Positions 1-5,965 of a DNA stretch of 12,013 nucleotides are shown here, one piece after another; within the stretch, counting starts at the first letter, position 1; each line of letters opens with the position of its first letter. The position numbers and the translations under genes were made by a program. Location of the stretch: assembly GCF_000721935.1 (NCBI RefSeq), contig NZ_KL585427.1, forward strand, positions 61,197-73,209, in the 5' to 3' direction. The notes beneath the pieces were generated by a model. It saw nothing but the letters and a program-made list of their open reading frames with translations. It made no database searches and had not been told where the DNA came from. Source of the DNA: Streptomyces sp. NRRL WC-3549 (lineage in GTDB: Bacteria > Actinomycetota > Actinomycetes > Streptomycetales > Streptomycetaceae).

Positions 1-167
1 CACCTCCGCTCGCGCGGAGAGGACTCCGCAGGCGTACCGGCCGTCAAGGCCGGGCCCTCCGCTCGCGCGGAGAGGACACCCGTGCGGCAGACCGCCGCGA
101 CCTGGAGGCTCACCTCCGCTCGCGCGGAGAGGACTGATCGGTCAGCGTCTTCCCAGTCAGCAGGGCG
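1..167. CRISPR. CRISPR array fragment, three repeats, chimeric to the rest
   Basis: A 24-base unit occurs at 1-24, 54-77 and 111-134. The copies at 1-24 and 111-134 are identical, and the middle one differs only in its first two bases. Each unit holds a palindrome, CTCCGC-TCGC-GCGGAG (4-19 in the first copy), typical of the stem in type I-E repeats of actinomycetes. The intervening unique stretches are 29 bases (25-53), 33 bases (78-110) and 33 bases (135-167). The last one ends exactly where the transposon adapter begins. The 53- and 57-base periods are shorter than the usual 61 of type I-E, and the first is irregular. The first spacer itself contains an inverted repeat (CCGGCC/GGCCGG, 37-42 and 48-53). 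No cas gene is present. Because it sits outside the mosaic end at 168-186, it is probably from another locus joined artificially. Confidence 0.72.
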
Positions 168-186
168 AGATGTGTATAAGAGACAG
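168..186 (+). other. Tn5/Nextera mosaic-end adapter (artefact)
   Basis: The 19 bases AGATGTGTATAAGAGACAG match exactly the transposase mosaic end used in tagmentation libraries. It is not native sequence. Translated in frame it gives spurious N-termini such as MCIRDS, which should be removed from any predicted protein here. Its orientation is that expected at the left end of an insert starting at 187. Confidence 0.98.
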
Positions 187-379
187 CTCCAACGGTATGA
201 CGTACGACGAACTCCACGACGGTCTCAAGGAGTTCGGATACGTCATCTACGCCACCCAGGGGAAGTCCGCCGGAGTGTTCCGGCTCGCGAACATGGGCCG
301 GCTCACCGAGGCCGATCTCACCGGCTTCTTCGCCGCCCTCGACGCCGTCGTGGCCCGGCACACGTCCCCGCATGCCTGA
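187..379 (+). CDS. phnW: 2-aminoethylphosphonate aminotransferase (PhnW-like), 3' fragment
   Basis: This is the last 63 or so codons of a class V, PLP-dependent aminotransferase; the 5' part is cut off by the adapter and the first six residues of the open frame (MCIRDS) are adapter. The visible part is the C-terminal small domain. The pattern 'LKEFGYVIYATQGKS..VFRLANMGRLTEADL' matches the ending of 2-aminoethylphosphonate:pyruvate aminotransferases, which usually read 'GFVIYPGK....FRIGNIG'. PhnW interconverts phosphonoacetaldehyde and 2-aminoethylphosphonate with alanine/pyruvate. The PLP lysine lies outside the window. The decarboxylase genes downstream, which would supply phosphonoacetaldehyde, favour a biosynthetic role. 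The stop at 377-379 is 37 bases before the preferred start of the next gene. A related class V aminotransferase using another phosphonate or a sulfonate aldehyde cannot be excluded from this fragment. Confidence 0.75.
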
Positions 380-416
380 TCTTCCGGCCGATCAAGAGAG
401 AGGGAGTGGTGAACCG

Positions 417-2654
417 GTGACGACCGACACCTCCGTGAACCCCACGCCGATTCGTCTGGCGATCGTGGGCGGCGGCCCCACCTGCACGTACGTCCTGGAG
501 CGGCTGGCCGCCCTGGTGCACGCCCACGACACGTCCGCACCGCTGGAGATCGTCGTCTACGACCTCTCCGGCGAGTTCGGCCCCGGCCAGGTGCACAGCC
601 CCGACCAGACGAGGACCAGCTACCTCAACCGGGTCGTCGGCCAGGTGGCCTTCGCCGCCGACGAGTCCGTCGTCGACGCGGGACCGCTGCTCCCCGCCGC
701 CGAGCGGCCCACCCTGCTGGACTGGTGCAGGAAGAAGTTCCAGGAGACCGGCGACCCGCGTTTCGACCTGGCCGCCGAGGACTGGCCCAAGCGCTATGTG
801 CACGGGCTGGCCCTCAAGGACCAGTTCAAGCGGTACGTGGAGATCCTGCGGGCCTCCGACGGTGTCACGGTGACGCTCCGGCGGTCCGAGGTCGTCGACC
901 TGGAGGAGCGCGGCGACCGGTTCGCCCTACTCACCGCCGACGGCGCCGCCCCGTACGAGGCCGACTACGTCCTGATGCTCACCGGCCACTCGTCCAACCG
1001 CCCGGAGCTCGACCCCCACCAGGCCGCCTGGGCCGCCTTCGCCGCCCAGCACGGGAAGCACCTGATACCGAACGCCTATCCGTTGGAGCGCTCCCTGGAC
1101 CCGGCCCGCACCGGGCCCGGCACCACGGTCGCCTGCCTCGGCATGGGCCTCACCGGCATCGACGTACTGCTCTACCTCACCGAGGGCAGGGGCGGCACCT
1201 TCGAACGCGACGGGGACGGGCAGCTCCGCTACCGGCCGACCGGGGCCGAGCCCGACTCCATCGTGGCGTTCAGCCGCTCCGGCCTGTTCACCTTCGCCCG
1301 GCCGTACAACGAGAAGGAACGCGACATCGCGACCCTCGAGTACAAGGGCGCGTTCCTCACGACGGCCGCCGTCGCCGAGCTGCGCCGCACCGTGGGGGTC
1401 GTCAACGTCATCGGCGGACACGAGAAGCTCCAGCTCGACTTCGAGGCCCATGTCTTCCCGCTGGTGCACCTCGAAATGGCGCTGATCTACTACAGCACGC
1501 TGTACGGCCCCGAGTTCCGCGAGTCGGCCGTCCGCGTCGTGCGGCCCGCGTACGACAAGTTCCTCGCCGACGCCGAGGCGTTCTCCGACCACCACGAGGC
1601 CGCCGCCTTCCTCCTCGCCCCCCTCGACGAGCTGGCCCGGTCCGTCGCCGCCCAGGTCGACGAGGCGCTGTCGGGCCGTCGCACCGTTGCCGGGCAGCCG
1701 GTCCTGGAGGGTGCGCTGCGGACGTTCCTCACCGTGGTGTACGGCGCCGAGCAGACGGCGCGGCTGCTGACGCACGCCGGGCGCCCCCGGGAGTTCGCCG
1801 CGGCCGTCGCCGCCGCCCGCTCACCGTGGCGGCACGCCGAACGCGCCGCCGAGAACGTGTTCTCCTGGGAGAGGACGATCAGCCCCGTCCCCCGTACGGG
1901 CTATGCCGGCCCCGAGGAGTACGTGGAGACGTTCCTCGACTTCCTGGACGTCGACATCCGCTGGGCCTCCCAGGGAAACCTCAGCAACCCGGCCAAGGCG
2001 GCGGCCGACGCGGCCTGGCGCGACCTGCGCGGTGTGGTGATCGACGCGGTCGACTTCGGCGGTCTGCGCGCCTCCTCGCACCGCACCTTCCTCGGTGTGT
2101 ACACCCCGCACCACAACCGGCTCTGCCAGGGCGCGTCCGTCGAGGCCATGGAGAAGGTGGCGGCGCTGATCCGCTCCGGCCACGTCGACGTCTCCGTCGG
2201 CCCCGAGGCCCGCGTGGGCACCGACGAGGAGGCCGGGAGGTTCCGTGTCGACGGCCGGGTGACCGGCTCCACCAAGTGGGCCGACGTCCTGGTCGACGCC
2301 CGGGTCCACGCCTTCGACGCCGAGCGCGACGTGATGCCGGTCTACCCCAACCTGCTCAGGCGCGGCCTCGTCCGGAAGTGGGCCAACCCCGGTGTCGGCG
2401 AGGCCGACTTCGTACCCGGCGGCCTCGACCTCACCCCGGAGTTCCACCCGGTGAGGGCGGACGGCACCGTTGAGCCGCGGATCACTTTCCTGGGACCGCC
2501 CAGTGAAGGTGTGATGTACCACCAGATCGGCGCGCTCCGGCCGAACAAGGACCACCATGTCATCCGGGACATCCTCTGCTGGATCAACGCGTTCATCCCG
2601 CAGGGGGCCCCGACAGGCACGGAGCCGCAGCGACACGAAAGGACCCTGGCATGA
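417..2654 (+). CDS. FAD/NAD(P)-binding oxidoreductase (NAD_binding_9-like), 745 aa
   Basis: This is a large flavoprotein of the FAD/NAD(P)-binding family represented by Pfam PF13454. An N-terminal Rossmann motif 'LAIVGGGPTCTYVLERL' begins near residue 14; where the family usually has a third glycine, this protein has Cys23. A second dinucleotide motif, 'CLGMGLTGIDVLLYL', lies near residue 240. The C-terminal end has 'FLGPPSEGVMYHQIGALRPNKDHH'. Between them is a long helical region of unknown role. Members are cytoplasmic and presumed oxidoreductases or monooxygenases, but few have a known substrate, so I infer only an oxidation of a pathway intermediate. I chose GTG 417 because an AGAGGGAG stretch (399-406) precedes it; the upstream in-frame ATG at 372 (760 aa) would overlap the end of phnW and lacks a good ribosome site. 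The stop overlaps the next start (ATGA, 2651-2654), indicating translational coupling. Confidence 0.8.
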   Translation: MTTDTSVNPTPIRLAIVGGGPTCTYVLERLAALVHAHDTSAPLEIVVYDLSGEFGPGQVHSPDQTRTSYLNRVVGQVAFAADESVVDAGPLLPAAERPTLLDWCRKKFQETGDPRFDLAAEDWPKRYVHGLALKDQFKRYVEILRASDGVTVTLRRSEVVDLEERGDRFALLTADGAAPYEADYVLMLTGHSSNRPELDPHQAAWAAFAAQHGKHLIPNAYPLERSLDPARTGPGTTVACLGMGLTGIDVLLYLTEGRGGTFERDGDGQLRYRPTGAEPDSIVAFSRSGLFTFARPYNEKERDIATLEYKGAFLTTAAVAELRRTVGVVNVIGGHEKLQLDFEAHVFPLVHLEMALIYYSTLYGPEFRESAVRVVRPAYDKFLADAEAFSDHHEAAAFLLAPLDELARSVAAQVDEALSGRRTVAGQPVLEGALRTFLTVVYGAEQTARLLTHAGRPREFAAAVAAARSPWRHAERAAENVFSWERTISPVPRTGYAGPEEYVETFLDFLDVDIRWASQGNLSNPAKAAADAAWRDLRGVVIDAVDFGGLRASSHRTFLGVYTPHHNRLCQGASVEAMEKVAALIRSGHVDVSVGPEARVGTDEEAGRFRVDGRVTGSTKWADVLVDARVHAFDAERDVMPVYPNLLRRGLVRKWANPGVGEADFVPGGLDLTPEFHPVRADGTVEPRITFLGPPSEGVMYHQIGALRPNKDHHVIRDILCWINAFIPQGAPTGTEPQRHERTLA

Positions 2655-3379
2655 GCAACACGGACTACAGCGCGGTGGAGTACGGGGAGATCGACGTCCC
2701 CGGACGCCTCAAGGAGATCACCGCGGCACACGAACGACTGCGCGCCGAGGCCGCCTCGCTCACCGAGGAGGCCGCACGTGAGGCGATCGAGCTTCCCGGA
2801 TGGACCCGCGGCCATGTACTGATCCACCTCGCGGACCTCTCCAACGCCTTCGCCCGTCAGGCGCGTTACGCGGTGGAGGGCAGGACCGTCGAGGTGTACG
2901 ACGGCGGCCGGCCGACCCGCGACCGGCGGATCGAGGAACTTCACGGCAAGCCCGTCGAGTGGCTGCGCGAGCAGCTCTCCGAGGGCCTGGACGCCCTGGA
3001 GGAGGCGTGGGCGGCTCTCGGCCCCGACGGCTGGAGCCTGCCCTGCGCGTACCGCGACTCGCCGCTGTTCGCGACCCAGCTCGCCTGGTGGCGCGAGAGC
3101 GAACTGCACACGGTCGACCTCGGGGTGGGCCGCCGCTCCGAGGAGTGGAGCACCGCGCTCTCCTCGCACGTCGTGTACTTCCTCCGGCCGCGCCTGCCCG
3201 AGGGGACGCGTCTGGTCGCCGAGGACACCGGCCAGGAGTGGAGCACCGGCGCGGGTGACGGCGTGGTGGTCCGCGGCCCGCTGACCTCCCTCGCCGCGTG
3301 GATCTCCGGCCGTCCGGCCGCCACCCCGCCCACCACGTCCGACGGCACCCCGCTGCCCGAGCTCAACGCCTGGCCGTAA
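2651..3379 (+). CDS. Mycothiol-dependent maleylpyruvate isomerase family protein
   Basis: This 242-residue protein has the DinB-like four-helix MDMPI N-terminal domain (about residues 18-165) and the short C-terminal domain with 'GPLTSLAAWISGRPA'. The signature 'LPGWTRGHVLIHLADLSNAF' gives His55, and 'WWRESELHTVDLG' gives Glu149 and His153. These match in kind and spacing the His-Glu-His metal site of the Corynebacterium enzyme, so it is probably an active metalloenzyme. The founding member isomerises maleylpyruvate with mycothiol as cofactor; other relatives are mycothiol S-transferases. No aromatic (gentisate) degradation genes are nearby, so the substrate is likely an intermediate of this operon, perhaps an electrophile handled as a mycothiol adduct. 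That is inference. The start overlaps the preceding stop by four bases. A strong hairpin follows the gene at 3389-3414. Confidence 0.85.
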   Translation: MSNTDYSAVEYGEIDVPGRLKEITAAHERLRAEAASLTEEAAREAIELPGWTRGHVLIHLADLSNAFARQARYAVEGRTVEVYDGGRPTRDRRIEELHGKPVEWLREQLSEGLDALEEAWAALGPDGWSLPCAYRDSPLFATQLAWWRESELHTVDLGVGRRSEEWSTALSSHVVYFLRPRLPEGTRLVAEDTGQEWSTGAGDGVVVRGPLTSLAAWISGRPAATPPTTSDGTPLPELNAWP

Positions 3380-3388
3380 GAGATCCGC

Positions 3389-3414
3389 CGCCGCGCCCCC
3401 ACCAGGGCGCGGCG
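3389..3414 (+). terminator. GC-rich hairpin after the isomerase gene
   Basis: A perfect 10-bp inverted repeat (3389-3398 with 3405-3414, core GCCGCGCCC/GGGCGCGGC) with a six-base loop starts ten bases after the stop codon. No T-run follows, as is common for hairpins in high-G+C genomes. It could end or attenuate transcription before the decarboxylase genes, or protect the 3' end of the upstream message. Confidence 0.55.
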
Positions 3415-3440
3415 CCTGTTCCCCCAGAAGAGAGTTCTTC

Positions 3441-3998
3441 ATGACACACGCCTCGACCATCCTTCCGTCACCGCCGGCGCAGCCGTCGGACCGCCGGGGC
3501 ACCCCGGCCGAACAGCTCGTCCAGGCCTTCGTGGACCGCGGGTTCAGCCACTTCACCGGCGTACCCTGTTCGCTGCTCAAGGGCGTGTTCCGGGTGCTCG
3601 AAGAAGACGGTGCCGCGCCGGGACGGGACCTGTCCTACCTCCCCGCGCCGCGCGAGGACTCCGCGCTCGGTGTCGCCTCCGGGCTCGCCGCGGCCGGGGC
3701 CAGGCCGGTCGTCCTCATGCAGAACTCCGGTCTCGGCTACTCGCTGAACGTGCTCACGTCGCTGAACCTGATCTACGACCTCCATGTGCCGTTGATCGTC
3801 AGCTGGCGCGGCCACGACGGCGACGACGCGGTGGAGCACGACGTGATCGGCCGCGAACTGACCAGTCTTCTGGACGTCTTCGGCCTCCGCCACACCGTGT
3901 TCGTCCCGGAGCAGCCCTACGCCTCCGTCGACCGGTGCCTCGCGAAGGCCGAAGACGGACGGTACACCCCCGTCCTCCTCGTGAAGGAAGGCATCTGA
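3441..3998 (+). CDS. Phosphonopyruvate decarboxylase, alpha subunit (pyrimidine-binding half)
   Basis: This 185-residue protein corresponds to the N-terminal half of phosphonopyruvate and sulfopyruvate decarboxylases, the part that binds the aminopyrimidine ring of thiamine diphosphate. Visible motifs are 'FTGVPCSLLKGV' (38-49), Glu72 in 'PREDSALGVASGL' (the expected cofactor-activating glutamate), 'MQNSGLGYSLN' (93-103) and 'SWRGHDGDDAVEHDV' (121-135). With the next gene it would decarboxylate 3-phosphonopyruvate to phosphonoacetaldehyde, the step that makes PEP-mutase chemistry irreversible. Bacterial phosphonopyruvate decarboxylases are usually one polypeptide of roughly 380 residues. The split form resembles archaeal sulfopyruvate decarboxylase, so sulfopyruvate is the alternative substrate. 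Neighbouring phnW favours phosphonopyruvate. The purine-rich leader AGAAGAGAG (3426-3434) serves as ribosome site and can fold into a small stem (3427-3431 with 3436-3440). The gap to the next gene is two bases. Confidence 0.82.
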   Translation: MTHASTILPSPPAQPSDRRGTPAEQLVQAFVDRGFSHFTGVPCSLLKGVFRVLEEDGAAPGRDLSYLPAPREDSALGVASGLAAAGARPVVLMQNSGLGYSLNVLTSLNLIYDLHVPLIVSWRGHDGDDAVEHDVIGRELTSLLDVFGLRHTVFVPEQPYASVDRCLAKAEDGRYTPVLLVKEGI

Positions 3999-4000
3999 AC

Positions 4001-4549
4001 ATGTTCGGCATCCAGGACGCCATCCGCGCCGTGACCGAGAAGTACCCCACCTCCCTGTACGTCTCCACCTGCGGGTTCATCACCCGCGACCTGTTCGGCA
4101 TCGCCGACCGGCCGCAGAACTTCTACCTGGTCGGTTCCATGGGCATGGCCGCGCCCGTCGGCCTCGGGGTGGCGCTCGCCCGGCCCGACAAACACGTCGT
4201 GGTGCTCGACGGCGACGGTTCGTTCGCCATGAACCTCAGCGTGCTCCCGATGATCGCCGAGCACGCCCCGGACCTGGTCCACGTGGTGCTGGACAACGGG
4301 CTGCACGAGAGCACGGGCGGGCAGCGGCCCGTCCGCATCGGCGACCCCGCCGCCCTCGCGCTCGCCGCCGGGTACCGCGCCGCCCACCGCGTCTCCTCGG
4401 CCGACGAGTTCGAGGACGTGCGCACGGAGCGCGGTGCCCCCTCCCTGGTGCACGTCCGCTGCGCCCCGCGAGGCGCCCACGCGGGCCGGCGGGTGGAGTG
4501 GACCCCGCAGCAGCTCGTGGCGCGCTTCCGCGCCGAAGCCGTGGCCTGA
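4001..4549 (+). CDS. Phosphonopyruvate decarboxylase, beta subunit (diphosphate-binding half)
   Basis: This 182-residue protein is the C-terminal, diphosphate- and magnesium-binding half of the same thiamine enzyme. It shows 'FYLVGSMGMAAPVGLGVAL' (41-59), the magnesium motif 'LDGDGSFAMNLSVL' (69-82) and the closing asparagine in 'LDNGLHESTGGQ' (97-108; Asn99). The '-DNGxHxSTGGQ-' block is the form seen in phosphonopyruvate decarboxylases, whereas 'GDGSxxMNL' is closer to sulfopyruvate decarboxylase beta chains, so the substrate assignment rests partly on context. The active site forms between the alpha and beta chains. The ATG at 4001 has AAGGAAGG (3984-3991) nine bases upstream and lies two bases after the alpha-subunit stop, suggesting coupled translation in equal amounts. 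A strong hairpin follows at 4569-4597. Confidence 0.85.
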   Translation: MFGIQDAIRAVTEKYPTSLYVSTCGFITRDLFGIADRPQNFYLVGSMGMAAPVGLGVALARPDKHVVVLDGDGSFAMNLSVLPMIAEHAPDLVHVVLDNGLHESTGGQRPVRIGDPAALALAAGYRAAHRVSSADEFEDVRTERGAPSLVHVRCAPRGAHAGRRVEWTPQQLVARFRAEAVA

Positions 4550-4568
4550 CCGTTCCTCCTCGACCACC

Positions 4569-4597
4569 GGTGTACGCCCACGGGCTGGGCGTACACC
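4569..4597 (+). terminator. Perfect 12-bp hairpin after the decarboxylase genes
   Basis: GGTGTACGCCCA (4569-4580) is repeated inverted at 4586-4597 around a five-base loop, 19 bases after the beta-subunit stop. It is the strongest simple hairpin I found in the window. There is no T-run, so it may act as a G+C-rich terminator or as an attenuator between the decarboxylase genes and the acyl-carrier-protein block. The 127-base gap (4550-4676) holds no other feature I can support, though a promoter there is possible. Confidence 0.65.
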
Positions 4598-4676
4598 CCC
4601 GGGCCCCAGCGGTCCGGAGCCTCCTGCACCCGGGTGCCAGGGGCCCTCACCGCCTCGGAAAGGAAGTCACCTCATC

Positions 4677-4937
4677 ATGGAAGGCACCGCCACGGCCCTG
4701 GAACTCCGGGTCCGCTCCGTTCTGCTGCCGGTTCTCGGCGCGTCCGTGGACGGCTCCGCCGTCGGCCCCGACACCGAACTGTGGGGGGCGGGCCTGGACT
4801 CGCTGCGCGCCGTGTCGCTGATGGCCGGGCTGGAGGACGAGTTCGGGATCGAGTTCCCCGACGCCCTGCTCACCCGGGAGACGTTCTCCACCGTGAACCG
4901 CATCGTCGCCGCGGTGGGCAGTCTGGAGGCCTCGTGA
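4677..4937 (+). CDS. Stand-alone acyl carrier protein
   Basis: This 86-residue protein has the four-helix carrier fold pattern. The phosphopantetheine attachment serine is Ser42 in 'LWGAGLDSLRAVSLMAGLEDEFGIEF', a clear carrier-protein signature at the start of helix II. After modification by a phosphopantetheinyl transferase encoded elsewhere, it would hold an acyl or aminoacyl group as a thioester. No ketosynthase, acyltransferase or adenylation gene lies in the window, so it probably carries a small building block for tailoring or conjugation rather than serving in chain elongation. AGGAAG (4661-4666) lies ten bases before the ATG. The stop overlaps the next start as GTGA (4934-4937), so the carrier and the following kinase-like protein are translationally coupled. 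Confidence 0.9.
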   Translation: MEGTATALELRVRSVLLPVLGASVDGSAVGPDTELWGAGLDSLRAVSLMAGLEDEFGIEFPDALLTRETFSTVNRIVAAVGSLEAS

Positions 4938-5965
4938 GACCGGACCTCCGGACCCTGCCGGTGCGTTCGTCGAAGCTGGTGGACCTGAACCGGCTGAGCG
5001 TCCGGATCTCCAGCAACCTGGAGCACTTCGACGCGTACGCCTACTTCTCCCGCTTCCTTCCCGAGTCGGCGCAGTCCCCGCCGGCCGACTACGAGATCCA
5101 CTGCGTGGACCTGGACCGTGACACGTTCCGCGTCGAGGATCTGCTCGCCCGGTCCGACCGCACCCTGCGGGCCAAGCGCTTCCGGTCCGGTTACTACCTG
5201 AACCACATCTTCGGCGATCCCGCCCATCTCATCACCGAAGGGCACCGCCTGTACGTCTTCGGCCGCCGCCTGGAGCGCACGGTCTGGCCGTACTTCGTCA
5301 AACGGATCCTCACCGAGTTCTCCGTCGACCACGGCTACCTCCATCTCAAGGCGGGCGGCTTCACCTTCGACGAGGGCGGCGCGACCCTGCTCGTCGGCCC
5401 GAACGGGGGCGGCAAGACCGTCTTCCTGACGCAGGCGTGCCTGGACGGCGCGCGTTTCCTGACCAACACCCATGTGCTGGTGCGGGACGGTGAGGCGTTC
5501 GCCGTCCCCTCGGCGGTGCGGGTGCGGCGGGCCCCGCACCTGGCGGACCTGATCGACAGCCACCGGCTCACTCCCCATCTGGAGAGCGGCGACTACGTGG
5601 CCGCCCCGGAACTGCTCTTCCCCGGCACACCGGCCGACTCGGGCCGCATACGCAACATCGTGATCACCGACCACGACCCGGACGGGCATCGCGGCTTCGA
5701 GCGGATCTCCGCCGGGCAGGCCGAGCTGTTCCTCGACCAGTTCGCGTCCGCCGTGACGAACTACGGCCTCAAGGACGACCTGCTGGCCCATCACGGCGGC
5801 GACTTCGAGAAGTTCACCGACACGCTGCGCACCATGAAGCGACAGCTGTCCGAACTGGTGGCGGACGCCCGTTGCTACCGCGCCAACGTCGACATGCTCG
5901 ACCCGTCCGTCCGTGCCGAGGTCCTCTCCGAGCTGGCCGAGGCCGCGACGGGGCCGTCCAGGTGA
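4934..5965 (+). CDS. HprK-like P-loop kinase, 343 aa
   Basis: The central part carries a Walker A motif, 'LLVGPNGGGKTVFL' (Gly155 to Thr162, with Lys161). It is preceded by 'HGYLHLKAGGFTFDEGGATL' and followed by 'ACLDGARFLTNTHVLVRDGEAFAVPSAVRVR'. This order (strand, P-loop, 'GARFLsnd.vLv', small hydrophobic strand) is that of HPr kinase/phosphorylase-like proteins found in many natural product clusters. Some of these, such as the kinase of the paeninodin lasso peptide, phosphorylate a serine on the product. The N-terminal 140 residues and the C-terminal helical tail match nothing I recognise. Only GTG 4934 gives a sensible N-terminus; the open frame further upstream is a shadow of the carrier-protein gene. 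The substrate is unknown: a small molecule, the phosphonate itself, or a group on the adjoining carrier protein. The stop overlaps the next start (GTGA, 5962-5965). Confidence 0.65.
   Translation: MRPDLRTLPVRSSKLVDLNRLSVRISSNLEHFDAYAYFSRFLPESAQSPPADYEIHCVDLDRDTFRVEDLLARSDRTLRAKRFRSGYYLNHIFGDPAHLITEGHRLYVFGRRLERTVWPYFVKRILTEFSVDHGYLHLKAGGFTFDEGGATLLVGPNGGGKTVFLTQACLDGARFLTNTHVLVRDGEAFAVPSAVRVRRAPHLADLIDSHRLTPHLESGDYVAAPELLFPGTPADSGRIRNIVITDHDPDGHRGFERISAGQAELFLDQFASAVTNYGLKDDLLAHHGGDFEKFTDTLRTMKRQLSELVADARCYRANVDMLDPSVRAEVLSELAEAATGPSR

Noticed and set aside
168..186. Reading the mosaic ends as the termini of a natural Tn5-like transposon
   Set aside because: The 19 bases are the engineered hyperactive mosaic end, no target-site duplication or transposase gene is present, and the enclosed DNA is ordinary actinomycete genes.
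82..420. Open frames crossing the left adapter
   Set aside because: They read through the CRISPR fragment and the synthetic mosaic end, so they cannot be real genes.
725..2473. 582-codon + strand frame inside the flavoprotein gene
   Set aside because: It is an Arg/Pro-rich out-of-frame shadow; the overlapping frame carries the two Rossmann motifs.
2342..3580. 412-codon antisense frame over the isomerase and alpha-subunit genes
   Set aside because: It has no recognisable domain, crosses three gene boundaries, and the + strand genes have clear motifs and ribosome sites.
4434..4676. Longer N-terminus for the acyl carrier protein
   Set aside because: The added residues are Pro/Ser/Arg-rich and overlap the beta-subunit gene and the hairpin; ATG 4677 has a ribosome site and gives the normal carrier length.
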